Source of the DNA: Kuschelorhynchus macadamiae
Lineage: Eukaryota; Arthropoda; Insecta; Coleoptera; Curculionidae
Assembly: GCA_030620095.1 (NCBI GenBank)
Contig: JAUTXW010000325.1
Coordinates: 806,001-870,000, forward strand
DNA length: 64,000 nucleotides
Direction of reading: 5' to 3'
The notes under the pieces were generated by a model, which saw only the letters and a program-made list of their open reading frames with translations, made no database searches and was not told the DNA's origin. Shown here in pieces: positions 41,640-53,700 of the stretch. The position numbers and the translations under genes were made by a program. Positions within the stretch are counted from its first letter, which is position 1. The number at the start of each line of letters is the position of its first letter.

Positions 41640-42839
41640 TGCGCTTACTAGATACTTTCTCAATATGTATAAAAAAAATTCTATAAAATTTGAGCTCTTA
41701 ATTTTAATATTTTTTTGTAACAGATTGATGAGTTAATTTGAAATTTTGCATTTTGCAGCTGATATTGCTCGGAAAACACACTGGAAATTGCAAATTTTTG
41801 TATTAATTATTTCCTTATATACCAAGTCTATACATATCACGAAATATTTCGGTAATATTAGTCGAAATATGAAATAATTTTTTATTTTCTGTTCCAAATT
41901 AGTTCTTTCTGCTTTTTAATGTTTCTTTTTATTTCTATCGGACTGCCTAAAAGTCATCAGTGTTGACAAAGTTAAAAATATGTTGGCTACATTGAAATCT
42001 GGCGGTTTTATTATACTGACCCAACAAAAAAATACTTGTTATTTGGAGTCGCTGTTATCTTTTATAATAAGATACTATACAATGCTTTTACCTGCTACGC
42101 TATGAAGTGACAGAGAAATTATTAAATATTTGTTAATCTACTTAAAAGTATCGATATTTTAGAGTACAAGGTGTCGATACTTTGTAATATTCTTGCATCC
42201 CTAAAAATATATTTTCATAAGCTGACGCTTGTATTGACCTACATAACGTTGGTTATGAGCTAGATGGCGCTATAACTTTTAATTCACTATTTGCGCGGGG
42301 AATTCGAAGTTTGTTATTTAGAAGATTCATTAAATGAGTAATTAAACTACAATTAAATAAACAGTATTGATTAATAAATCAATAACTATTTTCTTTTTAA
42401 CAACACAAAAATGATTTTACGAATAAAATAAACGTTTCACTTTTGTTAATACAAATTTAATAAAATAACATTCTTTTATTTACAAAGTTCTTAAGTTGCC
42501 TAAAAAAGGATATTTTTCTATAGAACTGGTATAAACAAAGAAATTAGTTCATATTTCGACAATGTTTTAAGTGAGATAATTTTGTCATGGAACCATGTCG
42601 CAAAACAAGTTAAATGGAAGGTGGGGTTGCGCGACAAACCTTTTGAAAGATCTTATTGAGTAGATTACTGTATAAAAATTTTTAATGGTTACACATATTA
42701 CCAAAGTAATGGCGCCGTGTCAAAATTTTAACATTAAACATGTTGATATAGTACTAATTTTATTTCTTTCAAGTAATTAACCTGGTTTAGAAAATAAATG
42801 CGAACAATTTGGTGTTGGCTAAAAACAACTGACTATCTT
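40101..42839. other. AT-rich; (AT)n at 41583-41635
   Basis: No coding feature seen. The dinucleotide tract follows CTGTTCAGG. GCGAAACGCCTG near 40942 superficially resembles a PLE end but lacks the paired CTGANGA block. Confidence 0.4.
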
Positions 42840-43800
42840 TCGTGAGGCATTATGTTGTAAAAATGTATTTGGCATCAGCGGGCAATTCAAACGATTTTGA
42901 TTGTTCATTTCATTGAACCAAGTTGGATATTGTACCGAAAATGTCTAATTCACGTTGTTTCCGGAAAAAATTAAAGACATTTTCATTTACGGTGGAAATT
43001 GAAATTGGTATGTAAATAATAAATTTAAAAACAAAGAATTTTTAATGGGCGCTTTCTTGACCGTCCGATATGTCGGAAGTATCTTGGTGAACTAGTCCAG
43101 GAAATTGTTGCGGTAGGTTGTATTACTAGGGTGACAAATCCCCTTATCTACTAGTAAACGGATACTGAAACGGCATAAATTCATCCGTATAAAATTCAAA
43201 TGATGCACCAGTTAACTGAAGATAATTTTGACAGATGTACGAATTTTATGAAGTAGTGAGCGAGTTTTAACGACGAATTTTGACAAACCCATACCCAATA
43301 TCCCGAAAAGGTAAATGTGTGGGCAAGTATTTTGGGAACCACATTATAGGTCCCCTCTTTTACATGAAAATTTGATAAGCGACCTGTATTCAAACATGTT
43401 GGAAAATACAGTTGAGCCTCTCATTCTTGAAATACTGGAAGGGAGCCCTGATTAATTTAACATAAAACCAGTTTTCCAACAGGAAGATGCGCCCCCGCAT
43501 TTTAGCAGAAAAGTATAGGGCCATACTTGGATTCTGCTTACCCGCTTATTAGACTGGTCGAACGTCGAGGTCTCACCAAACAACCAGCCAGGTCGCCCGA
43601 TTTAACACCTTCAGAATTCTTTTTATAAGGCTACCTACCTACCTAAAACAAAAAGTACACCTAACCCAGATAGATCCTATTTTCATGTTACAGCAAAGGA
43701 TACCTGCTACCTGTCACAATACTGATGTGACAGGATGTGATGACATATTTCAAAATGTTTTTTTTTCTGGAAGTAAATGGAGAACATTTTCAACACCGTC
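42840..43800 (+). pseudogene. Mariner/Tc3-like transposase relic
   Basis: Plus-strand blocks in shifting frames: RKKLKTFSFTVEIE (about 42965), HPYKIQMMHQLTEDNFDRC (about 43180), HTQYPEKVNVWASILG (about 43285), QQEDAPPHFS (about 43475), LIRLVERRGLTKQPARSPDLTPSEFFL (43545-43625). The order and text match insect DDE_3 transposases: 'HPYKLQ', 'YPQKVNVWAGI', 'QQDGAPPHF' and 'WPARSPDLTPLDFFLWG'. The second catalytic D reads as E-D in QQEDAPP, and the DLTP segment is intact. Many stops. No clear terminal repeats were found. Confidence 0.75.
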
Positions 43801-44006
43801 TCCAATAAAAAGGTAAGCACTGCTTGCTTCTACTTTTTTTTCGGATTTCTATAAACTCAACTTCGCCAGGCCGCCATTTCTTTGATCACGCAGGTAACGT
43901 TCTAAAATTGTTATATAATAATTTACCCGATAAGATCTTTCAAATGCTGTATTTTGCAACATAGCGTCCAGTTGTTATGTTGAATATTACAAGTATGGAT
44001 ATATAC

Positions 44007-44350
44007 AGTATTTAGCAAAATTATAGCAACAACACGAATTGCTGTAAAAAAATTAATGCCAAATAATACAAATTGACAAAAACTATAATTTTATTGCCTA
44101 AAAATGTTGGACATAAAAATAGCAACAATGCAGTTAAATACTTAATATTTTGGAATTATTATTAAAAGTATAAAGACAAGCATATATAATCGAAGATACA
44201 CCCTAATACTTTGTAAAGTAACTCCTAACATTTCTTACGTGGCGATACTTTTCCGGCATAGATGCTATTAAATTTGTTATGTCTTGAGAAATATCTTGCC
44301 ACGCTTCGCATAGAGTTTGATAAAGTTCATCCAAATTTTTATAACTAGGT
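44007..44350 (-). pseudogene. Tc1-like transposon 3' end with transposase C-terminus
   Basis: Minus strand 44350-44210 encodes LDELYQTLCEAWQDISQDI then NLIASMPEKYRHV. This is the Tc1 transposase C-terminus 'L...LWEAWAEIP.E....L..SMP.R...V'. It is followed by an AT-rich tail ending TTGCTATAATTTTGCTAAATACTG at 44007 next to TA, a Tc1-type inverted terminal repeat at a TA target. The 5' part of the element is missing. Confidence 0.75.
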
Positions 44351-44399
44351 CAGGTATGAAGGTAGTAGTCTAACCTGTAGATCAAATTGGCCCTTGCGC

Positions 44400-44720
44400 T
44401 ACCCCAAGAGTTCACCCCAAATATCCATCTATATCTATCTATGACACCTACCAGACCTATTCACATAGATCTGTATATCCTTTCAGTAGACTGCAGTGCC
44501 AAAAATGTCATGCAACATTCTAGCCTTATCTTCGCATCTACAGAAGAAATGTAACGGCATTTGTTTCCTCTTCCTTATCAAATGCCATGCACCTCGAGTC
44601 ATCCTCTATGTGTAACAGGGTCACATGTTTTTTAAATCGACTATCAGCTGTATACGTATCCCTATGAGTAGGAATAGCTGATGTTCCGTCTACTTCTTAT
44701 GAACAGCTAGGCAGTTTTGG
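44400..44720 (-). pseudogene. RNase H-type non-LTR retrotransposon C-terminal relic
   Basis: Minus-strand reading gives ADSRFKKHVTLLHIEDDSRC, then a DKEEET block and a degraded HFLC-C stretch. This corresponds to the terminal zinc-like motif 'L...HL...G......CR.C.EEEET..H.L..C' seen better preserved at 27565-27700. Possible 3' end near (TATC)n-like text at 44420-44440. Short and decayed. Confidence 0.5.
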
Positions 44721-45937
44721 CTTTATCTATTTCCACAACAATTTTGATTATCTTTCTTTATCATAACTTTGCGTATCTGGTTGCATATCGGACTCGTTTG
44801 CTAGACTAATGGAGTTACTGTTCCATTACCTACATCGACCTCTCATACTGCAGAAAATAAGTGGTTTATGTGCAGGAGCAGCATCAAGAAGTGAAATTTA
44901 CTCAGATATCATTTTAAAATAAAAACTGTTAACGACGCCATTCAAATGAAAATACAATATCGGTCCGCAGCTGGTTTTCTTTGTTCCTGACCTACAATCT
45001 TTGTGAGTGGTTGTTTTTAACACGAAAGAAATAATACCTAAAACTGTGCATCCAAGTAAACTAGATAATGTTACATTCAAATGTGTCATCTTTATCAACT
45101 GCATTTGAAGATTTTCATAATTCGAAAGACAACCCCTTTCGTGAAAAATGATCAGAATTCTTAATGAACTTCTGCAATAACTAACTGCGGATAACTGCTA
45201 TCGTATTATTGAGAGCCCAAACACACTTTATTCAACTTTTGTTTGTATAAAAACCGCGGCATTATCGAACTCATGGTCCCGTTGTCTGGAGCCCCAAAAA
45301 TGATAGGGTGGGGTAAGGCGTCGCCGTCCCTGTTTTATATTGATTGTTCATATTCTTTATAAATATAACAACCAAGACTGCTGAATCCGAAGCAAATTCC
45401 GCGCCGCGGCAGGCCTTTGTTGCTTTCCTGTTTGCCTCATATTATTTGGTATCGATTCGTTGGGGCCCTGTCGTTCGACTCTGCAAATACATATTTTTTT
45501 AACTTTTGGTATATCTTTTATGGTTTAAGACACGTTTCTTTAAGACATTATTGCCGAGGAAGAAAAAATAAAAACGGGATTTTGGAATCCGAATTGCCCT
45601 ATGCGATAAAGTAATGTTTCACAATAGAGGCATATATATGTATTTCCCGTTTTGTCAAACTGGATTTGAGGGCTCGAAAACCATTTAACTGCATGCTATA
45701 ACTGGGTCACAAATAGAACTTTGCAACTGTTTCGGTGACAACTTCACTATTATTTTTAATTCTCTTTTCTACAGATACTCTTTCATTAAGAAGTTTTTAG
45801 ATTTTATTTAGTTTTTTTATTAATGATTCGCATAACCTCAGGTTCGAAAATTAAAAAAAAAAAAATATCTTCTGTTTGATCTTCAGATGAAATGGAAAAA
45901 ATAAATTCAATGCAACCACTGTCTGGCCGCGGTATAT
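44721..45937. other. No recognised gene
   Basis: Slightly higher GC near 45240-45420. Frames of 65-68 codons show no domain. Confidence 0.35.
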
Positions 45938-48270
45938 AATAATAATAATAGATGTCTTTTATTGTTTTTTTTACAAAACATAGAATGTATACACTTAAAC
46001 TAAAAGAAAAAATACCAGAAAGCGAGGCGTAGTCTAGCCATGAAGGCTACTCTACTGAACCTGGCTCGATGATCATGTGAACAAATTCTTTATACTAGGG
46101 AAAAGAAAATGTAGTAAATGGAAAAACTAATTTAGAAGAAAAAGGTAGTAAATAACGTTGGGAGCCTCTCCTGTACCTGGCCATAAGGAAAAACTTATAT
46201 TTGAGAGTTAACAAGATATTTCTTGTATTGAAGTTTAAATTTATTTTTACTTAAGTCTATTAGATCGTCTGGCAATGAGTTGTATAATTTTATACCGTTA
46301 TAAGTAAACGACCTTTGAAACATAGCACTCTGATGATGAGGTAGTATAATTTTATTCCGAAATCTAACTTTTCGAGAGTGAATGTCTGCTCGAAACAAAA
46401 ACTTATTTCTTAAAGATGATGGTAGAATTTTATTATTAAGAATTTCCATTAAAAAGCTACCTAAATGTAGGGATCTACGGTTATCCATTTTTAACCAGTT
46501 TAGTTCATTAAAATTATGAGAAATATTTTAAGAATATTTAAGAATTTTCTAAGACCGAATATAAGCCTTGAACACGTGTTTTGTACTTTCTGAATCCGAT
46601 TTTTATATGTCGCGTCTAGACAAGGACAGTATACAAATTCACAATAATTAAAGTTTGACAAAAGTAGTGAATCACAGACTATCTTGCGTAAAGATAAGCT
46701 CAGAATATGGCGGCTATTATATAGTAGCTTCAAGGATAAATATAAGTTTTGAATTAATATTTTAATATATTCTTTAAATCGTAATTTCGTATCTAATACA
46801 ATATCCAAATTACGTACAGAGGTGACCACAGGAAGCCTAACATTATTAATATTAACATTCATACTTTATTCTAAAAACTCTCTTCTGTTTTTAGAGCCAA
46901 ATATCATCAAAAATGATTTTAAAGGATTAAGTTTTAGATTGTGATCTAAAGATAATTCTTTCAATATATTTAAATCTTCGTTTATTAAATTTGATGCGTT
47001 TAGAAAGTCAAGATGATTAATTTGGTAGTAAATTTGCGTATCGTAGGCGTAAGCCTGAACTTTACAATATTTTAAAGAGTTTAATATGTCTAAAGTATAA
47101 ATGAAAAATAAAAGAGGACCAAGGATCGAACCCTGCGGTACGCCTGACAAGATTTCAACCTGCTCTGAATAAGTGCCGTTACAAAGTTTTTGATATCTAT
47201 TCCAGAAGTATGACTTTATTAACTCAACTGATGCTTCTTGAACTCCAAAATATTTAAGTTTTGATAATAAAAGCTCATGGTTTATGGTATCAAAAGCTTT
47301 TGAAAAATCGAGAAGAACCAATGCAGTATTTAGTTGTTTATTAGCAGCAGCCATAATATCATCCGTTATACTAACTAACGCGACAGAAGTACTAAAATGT
47401 TTTCGAAAACCACACTGACTATCCGAAATAATATTATTAAGAGTGCAATATTGATATAATTGATTGTATAAAATCTTTTCAAACATTTTAGATAGAAGTG
47501 ATAAAATTCTAATAATTCTAAGATCACTAAAATGTGTTGGATTCTTTGTTTTAGGTAATGGCTTACCTATTGAAATTTTCCATTGATCAGGAAAATAATT
47601 AGCGTCAATGCAGCAATTATGCATTATTTTGCATATTAACATTTATTCCGTCTACATCAGAAGCCTCAGTATGTGTATCATAAATTATTCTGTGAACCTC
47701 TGCAAAATCAGTCAATTTAAACGAAAAATTTAGTTGATTATTAAAAATATTTCTTTTATAAAAATCAATTATAGTAGTACAATGTGAGACTTTTTGAATA
47801 TTAATTTTATTTGGGTCCGACAGATCATTAGGAATGCTAAAGTTTTTTCTGGGCACAAATTAAAGGATTTTAAAGAATTCCACATTTTCTTGCGATTTTT
47901 CTTTGCGCAAATAGTATTTAAATACTATATTTTCTCACGTCTCACTGCTGAAACAGTGAAGTTTCTCAAACGTTTATAATTTTCCCAAGCATCAGCTGTC
48001 CTGGTCCGCTTAAATTCTTGTAAGGCTCGATCTCTTTGCTTCATAAAAATTTTAAGATTTGAGGTGAGCCAAGGAGCCTTAGGTTTTGTAATTCGAGCCG
48101 TTTTAAACGGAGCATGTTTATCAAAAATGCAACAAAGAAATTTATAAAATAGTGCTATTTTGTTATCTATACTCTTCATAAAAAATATTATATATGCAAG
48201 TAAATCAAACAAATAACTATCAGATGTCAGTTTAAAGTTCAGCGTAAAATCACAAACCTAAGAGTTTTTG
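45938..48270 (-). mobile_element. 5'-truncated non-LTR retrotransposon (jockey/CR1-like) with TAA-type tail
   Basis: Coding blocks span 48260 down to 46195 on the minus strand, followed by a 3' UTR ending in AATAAAAGACATCTATTATTATTATTATA (complement of 45938-45965). Such (TAA)n tails are common for this retrotransposon class. The 5' end stops in the linker before the RT, so ORF1 and most of the endonuclease are missing. The 5' truncation point lies about 170 bp from the start of the PLE at 48441, which is on the opposite strand. Confidence 0.85.
46195..48260 (-). pseudogene. Reverse transcriptase of non-LTR element, disabled
   Basis: Linker: HAPFKTARITKPKAPWLTSN (about 48100), as in jockey/CR1 proteins ahead of the RT. 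RT motifs: QWKISIGKPLPKT, LRIIRILSLLSKMFEKIL, LVLLDFSKAFDTINHELLL (about 47290), LSGVPQGSILGPLLF (about 47135), then AYAYDTQIYY (about 47045), where the catalytic YADD reads YAYD. Then LKLNPLKS. Thumb and C-terminus: FNYCEFVYCPCLDA (about 46640), QRSFTYNGIKLYNSLPDDL (about 46290). There are frameshifts near 47855, 47630 and 46495 and an in-frame stop at 46866. Asp-to-Tyr loss in the catalytic pair alone would abolish activity. Confidence 0.9.
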
Positions 48271-48440
48271 AATAATCTTTGGCTAACTATATCTAACGTT
48301 TATATCATACTTTTTCACATGTGAAAGTTGCAATGATATTTTCTATACTTTTCCAATATACGGAAAATAGCCTTAATTGAATATGTAGATATTAGTAGAC
48401 CATTCGAAAAAGTTTTGATTTGTCATGTATGTATAAATGA

Positions 48441-49388
48441 TCCGTTTGTTTTTTAGTACCATTTAATCTTTATTACAACACAGGTAATAAAAAAAGCGTC
48501 CCATTAGACCAAATAGATACGTTGGTTACTATATTTAATAACTTTCATCCACGACTTCAATTTACTGTTGAAAAACAAAGCAATAGGTCAATACCCTTCC
48601 TGGACTTAATGCTAATAAGGACGGATGATAATACAATCAAGACTAACTGGTTTCACAAACCAACCTTCTCGGAAAGATTTCTAAACTTCAACTCACAACA
48701 TGCATTTAAACAAAAAACTAACATAATACATAATTTGAAGGACAGAGCACTAAAATTATCACATCCAGATTTCCACCACAAAAACCTCCTTAATATTAAA
48801 ACATATCTACAAAAAAATGACTATGCAAATAAATTGATAACTAAAATTCTAAACAAATCTCCGCAAACAAATAACAAAAAAGAAACAACCTATCTAAAAA
48901 TCCCCTATATCAAAGGCCTATCTGAAAAACTATCTAGAGAACTAAATAACGATTCCCTTAACGTAGCCTTTAAAAACGAAAATACAGTAAAGAAATTCTA
49001 CTCAAAATTAAAAACTACAACACCGCTTGATTATGAAAGTAATGTTATTTATCGAATTCCATGTTCTGAATGTGATAAAGTTTATGTAGGACAGACAGGG
49101 AGATACCTCAAAACAAGAATACCCGAACACAAAAGAAGTGTAAAACCAGTAAGCTTAATAAATACAAACAACAAGACTGCCCTAGCAAAACATTTTGAAA
49201 ATTTAGGACACCCCTTTAACTTTTATGAAACAAAAATTATTGGAAAACAAACTAATTACAAAAAACGAATTCTAAACGAAATGACAGAAATAAAAAAACA
49301 CCCTAATAGTGTCAACAAAAAACAAGACGTTGACAATTTAAGTACATCATACTTTAACATAATTAAATTTTGTCAACACCCTCTATAG
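48441..49388 (+). CDS. Penelope-like element: RT tail plus GIY-YIG endonuclease
   Basis: An open frame of about 315 codons. It starts after a stop at 48438 with no ATG near, as expected for a 5'-truncated copy. Residues about 20-60: PLDQIDTLVTIFNNFHPRLQ then RSIPFLDLMLIR, the RT segment just after the catalytic 'YxDD' of Penelope enzymes. FHKPTFSERFLNFNS is the PLE 'KPT....YLN..S' block. After a linker, SNVIYRIPCSECDKVYVGQT then GRYLKTRIPEHKRSV holds the GIY-YIG nuclease core (Y-R-I-P / V-Y-V-G, the Arg, and the later Glu region). The CxxC in the core and the following ALAKHFENLGHPFNF (H..N..H type) are typical. The frame is uninterrupted to TAG. The catalytic RT half is missing, so it is not autonomous. 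Confidence 0.9.
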   Translation, partial: SVCFLVPFNLYYNTGNKKSVPLDQIDTLVTIFNNFHPRLQFTVEKQSNRSIPFLDLMLIRTDDNTIKTNWFHKPTFSERFLNFNSQHAFKQKTNIIHNLKDRALKLSHPDFHHKNLLNIKTYLQKNDYANKLITKILNKSPQTNNKKETTYLKIPYIKGLSEKLSRELNNDSLNVAFKNENTVKKFYSKLKTTTPLDYESNVIYRIPCSECDKVYVGQTGRYLKTRIPEHKRSVKPVSLINTNNKTALAKHFENLGHPFNFYETKIIGKQTNYKKRILNEMTEIKKHPNSVNKKQDVDNLSTSYFNIIKFCQHPL

Positions 49389-49906
49389 CAATAACAATAT
49401 CTGCGAGCAAAATTTAAAAAACTATAAATAAACCAAAATTCCAAATTTTTTTAGAAGTGAGATATCGACTGATGGTATGCGAAAGTACAGACAAATAAAT
49501 ATATTTATTTCAGTACTAGCTAGGCCATGGTACAATCTCTTAAAATCCTTTATCTCATAGTTTTTCCAGTTTTAAATATATGTTCTAATTTGACATGGAG
49601 TTCTGCCTTGTTTGTAAGTAGCAAATATCCTGATAATTGTAGGAATTAGTGTATGATTGATTTTTAAAAATAAGTGTCTTTATGTATATGTATGTATGTA
49701 CTATTGCACCTCTTATAATAATAATTTTTAATCTAAATCTTTGTAAATTTCGTATTGTCTCGTAAATGAATTGTGAATGTTTCAATGTTTAAAGCTATTT
49801 AGTATGTTTCATTTTAATTATGTTAGTCTAATAATATTCCTCTAGATCTATAACCATTATGTAACTATTGTTAAATATGTAACGCACGATGTAAACCATG
49901 TTAAAT

Positions 49907-49962
49907 ATTTTAGAGTCCTGAGGATGACCTTATATAGGTCGAAACGTAGACTAGAATAAAAT
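49907..49962 (+). ncRNA. Hammerhead-ribozyme-like motif in PLE 3' region
   Basis: Core blocks are in type I order: CTGAGGA (49918-49924, the CUGANGA core), stem II GACC/GGTC with 7-nt loop (49926-49940), GAAA (49941-49944), then CGTA with predicted cleavage after A at 49948. Stem I pairs AGTC (49914-49917) with GACT (49949-49952). Beyond an asymmetric internal loop (G / AGAA), ATTTTA (49907-49912) pairs with TAAAAT (49957-49962). Helix III is only A-C/G-T with no loop, the minimal form reported for PLE ribozymes. One unpaired T separates CTGAGGA from stem II, a deviation that may weaken activity. Confidence 0.65.
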
Positions 49963-49990
49963 TCTGAGCTTCTAGAAATTTATTATTGAC

Positions 49991-52900
49991 CAATTCCAAC
50001 CAACCCTCCTGTACAATAAAAAAAAAACATTGAATTATTTAGTGAGTTGAGAATACCGAATAAAATCTTCTTTACCTAAGGATCTCGATACTAATAACCA
50101 AATTTATGTAATATGTACATTTAAATTTTTCATTTTCTAAATTTCGTTGACATGATGGTGAACCAGACGAAATATGTAACTTCAATTTTATTTTAAACTA
50201 TTGAGGGTACTACAGATGTTCTATCAAATCAGAATATCAAAAATCTAATATCTGGTAACATTCACTTGAAAAACACTAGACTATGTAATTAACTGGACTG
50301 CTTTATTAATATAAAGGCATTATTCTCCAAGGAAGAAAAAGTAAAGAGAGTAAATTTGGCTAATAGTTACGATACTGGAGAATACGGAATTGATCAAGAA
50401 CACCTAAAAATAAACTAAAAAACAGCCCCAACTTCAAAATATCACACCTAAACAAAAATCAAGAAAAATATGACATCAGGCTGTTAAAATCTGACAGAAA
50501 TTTGAAATTTTCTATACAAAAATTAGTTTAAACTTCCTATTTTTCAGTTAATTCCTTTTTTCATTCATTTTTATTAATTTCTATTTAATGCGCACATAGT
50601 ATTTCTAACCTTTATCTTTGACATAAAAGTAGATTTACACCAAAACGTCAACTATTTAATATTTTCTGGATTTTAGATTTGGATAGGTCAATCCCAATTC
50701 TGAAGCAGGATCGCGAAAGGGTGACTTTATCTCACATTGGGAAAGTTTCAGTGATACCTACCCACCACCCGAAAAATGGTAAAAAATCCAAAGAATTTTG
50801 TGAAACAATGCAGACTCTACGACTAACATCTTTTATAAACGAAGTAATGTATGAATTTATTGATAAACATTTTTCCACCCTCTTCTAATAAATATTTCTG
50901 TTAATCAAACTAACATTTTTGATGGCTAATATTGCCTACAATACCAATACTGACGTTTTCTTCGTTCGTTCGACGTTCTATTCTAAACATAGCTAATTTC
51001 GAGGAAGTTTAATACCGAACACCTTTAATGATAAAAAAAGTACTCAAAAATAAATTAACCATTAACTTTTTATATTACCAAATGCACCACGTCCCTTTCA
51101 ACATATCACGTCCGATCGAACATTTTTTGTTATCTTCATCCCTCCTAGCAGCACATATTGCGTCCATCCGCCGTTCAACAAAGGTAATTTAAATAAACTC
51201 GACAAAAAATCTCAACAGTCTAAATCCGGACCGCGCGGAGTCTATAATTGATGCCCCTTACGTACACATACATCGGGCACAACAAAAAAGAATTTATAAT
51301 AATAATTACCATTCAACCCTATTGTGTGCACCTTTAAAACAAGAAAAAAGTAAAAACCACCACCTGTGCGAGTGTACTAAAAAAGGACCTCCGACCTTGA
51401 TTTTGTAAAGAACCCACTTTTACTTTCATTACTGGGCTTCCATATGGTCCTAAGGGCATATAAAATACATAAAGTGTTAACATGTCTTGTTGTTTTTTGT
51501 TGCACCCACATGTGGGGGCCGTGTTTGTTCAGGTAAAAGGGAATATTAATGACGAGTTAAAGGCAAATCTCTGTCCTGTAATAGCCCATTATAAAGAAGA
51601 TACAGTATAGTCTATAATCAATGGTTCTGGAAATTGTTAATAAATAACCAACAAAACTAATTCAGACTGCCGACTAGGAAAAAGTAAAGGACATTGAAAA
51701 GTGTGAACCAATCTAATAAATCAATAAATGTTATCTTTCTCAAATTCTATACAAGTTTTGGATAGTTTATTTCTTTGTCCTTATGAAATATCTATTAAAG
51801 CTATGTAAAATTAATTACGTAATTAGCTACAGTGCGATCTAAAAAAGATCAGCAAAAATAAAAAAAGAGATCTCTAAAAAATTATGTAATAGTGTTTATT
51901 ATATTTTTTTCTAGTCAGGTACTCTGCCTGTGTGCAACAAAAAATATAGTCTATTCTCTCTTATAAAAAGAGATAGGATAATTTTTTAAATAAATACAAT
52001 TTCCGGAAGATTTATTTATTGATTATAAGTCAGTTTATTTGTTGCAATTCTGTAAAATCAATAAAAATTAAAAATATTTGTGTCACATATTAGTGGAGTG
52101 TTCAATAGAGCGCTAATTTAACATGAAGTATTTTTTATTATTAAAATTTAATAATGTAGTGTCCTAGAATATTCATTAATGATTAAAACACATGATTAGT
52201 ACATTTTGCCCTATTGTTATTTACTTTTACTTGTTCCATTTAATTTTTAAGGAATTCTTTTTATTTAGTTGGTCTAACTTTTATTTTATTAAAGTTTGGT
52301 TGGATTTTCTTATTTAATTTTAATTATTCGTTTACTTTATTTTGTTGGGAGCTAAATATAAATTTTAAATAGATTTTTATCATAACTTTTAAACCACCAT
52401 GTATACTTTTTTATATTTGGGAATGCTAATTCGTAAACCGGAATACGTATATAAATTTTGCTGGTGATTTTTATTTATTAAAACTTCTTTGATATACAAA
52501 TATGTTTTTTAAGTACCCGCTACTGTAATATGACATTATCTTCAATAAATACACGAGTTCAATAAAATTTAACACTTTTAGGCCAGCATTTGTTACTCTT
52601 CAAAAAACTACCGGATTTGCCGGCAGGTATGTGCCGTAGACTATAAAATGTATTTTATGCCGATTCTCTAAGCATTGTCTACATGATGTTTACATTGATC
52701 CTAATTTCACCTTTTTTTTTAATTATTTTTTTCGTTTCTTAGGTGTTTTGTATCAATATTTTCAAAGCTAAATATTTTAAATTTAAACATAAAATAAAAA
52801 TAAGAAACTAAACATAAAAATTAACGTTATTAAATATATGGGAAAAAATGTTCAATGGGGCTTTAACTAATAAAGAAAAAATACACTTTTTTCCTAACAA

Positions 52901-53149
52901 TTTGGCATGAACTAATTAAAAAAGTCAAAACGTAAAAGCGAAGTTAACTAAATTATAATAAACTAATATATTATATCAATTTAGTAATCATTGGTGCAAC
53001 TTTAAGCTGACTGATGTGCGTTTTTAATTGCAGTTTTCATTTCCAAGTGTGCTATGCAAGTGTTAATTTGCTCGACACGCATCAGTCAACTTAAATCGGC
53101 TCCTACGACGATGGTGCTGGTGTTACGTAAAAAGTGTATAGAACCATTT
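49991..53149. other. No recognised gene
   Basis: AT-rich. A 69-codon frame at 50679-50888 follows a TTTTAG acceptor-like site but has no recognised domain or partner exon. 51100-51370 is less AT-rich, with nothing recognised. Confidence 0.35.
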
Positions 53150-53700
53150 TTGTAGAGAATACATACATTGTTCATGTTCCAATAGCAACAATAAATTTGA
53201 TATACTCCTTCTGTTTGAAAAGGAATAACATCATTCCCTCTTAAAGCTTCAGAAAGTTTTTGTCTTTCCGATGATAAGGAATCTTGATCAGAAATTGAAA
53301 GGTGAGGTAATAACCAATTGCTTTAGTTCTGGTTGATGAAAAGGATTTGCATTTAAGTATGTATTTATAAGTGTTCGTTTCCTATATACTGAATATCCTA
53401 ATATACTATTTTCCTTCTTTTAAACGAACACATCTAATAGGGGAATTGTTCCACTTGATTCGATTTCCATTGATAATTTAATATGCTGATGTTGTTGATT
53501 AAGGTCTCGATTAAGGTGGTCTAAAAATATGGAGAAGTTCTCCTGTACATGCGGTCAAACAACAAATGTATCATCTATATATATCTGAAGCAATATTTTA
53601 GTTAAAACATTATTCCCAAGGATCGTCATAAAAATGTTCGCTACCACACGCTTCAACCAGTCCTGTTCTGACGTTGGATGGTTTACGTAGTTTTAAGAGT
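53150..53700 (-). pseudogene. Penelope-like element RT relic
   Basis: Minus-strand reading from about 53590 down: QIYIDDTFVV (catalytic Y-I-D-D kept), then PHVQENFSIFLDHLNRDLNQ, IKLSMEIESSGTIPLLDVFV, SVYRKRTLINTYLNANPFHQ and ending RNDVIPFQTEGVYQI near 53200. This is the start of the GIY-YIG region, and the Cys motif after it is corrupted. Stops occur after FVV and FV. Its last block is nearly identical in wording to that of the PLE at 60012, so the two are related copies. Confidence 0.82.

Larger units (their letters stand above)
48441..49990 (+). mobile_element. 5'-truncated Penelope-like element with 3' UTR
   Basis: Includes the coding frame to 49388 and an AT-rich 3' part with a hammerhead-like motif (49907-49962), ending near CAACCAACC at about 50005. 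Start and end are judged from coding and motif content. No target duplication was identified. Confidence 0.75.

Noticed and set aside
48522..48524. Apparent start of the PLE reading frame
   Set aside because: The codon is TTG and the frame is open upstream to 48441. The element is 5'-truncated, so no true start is present.
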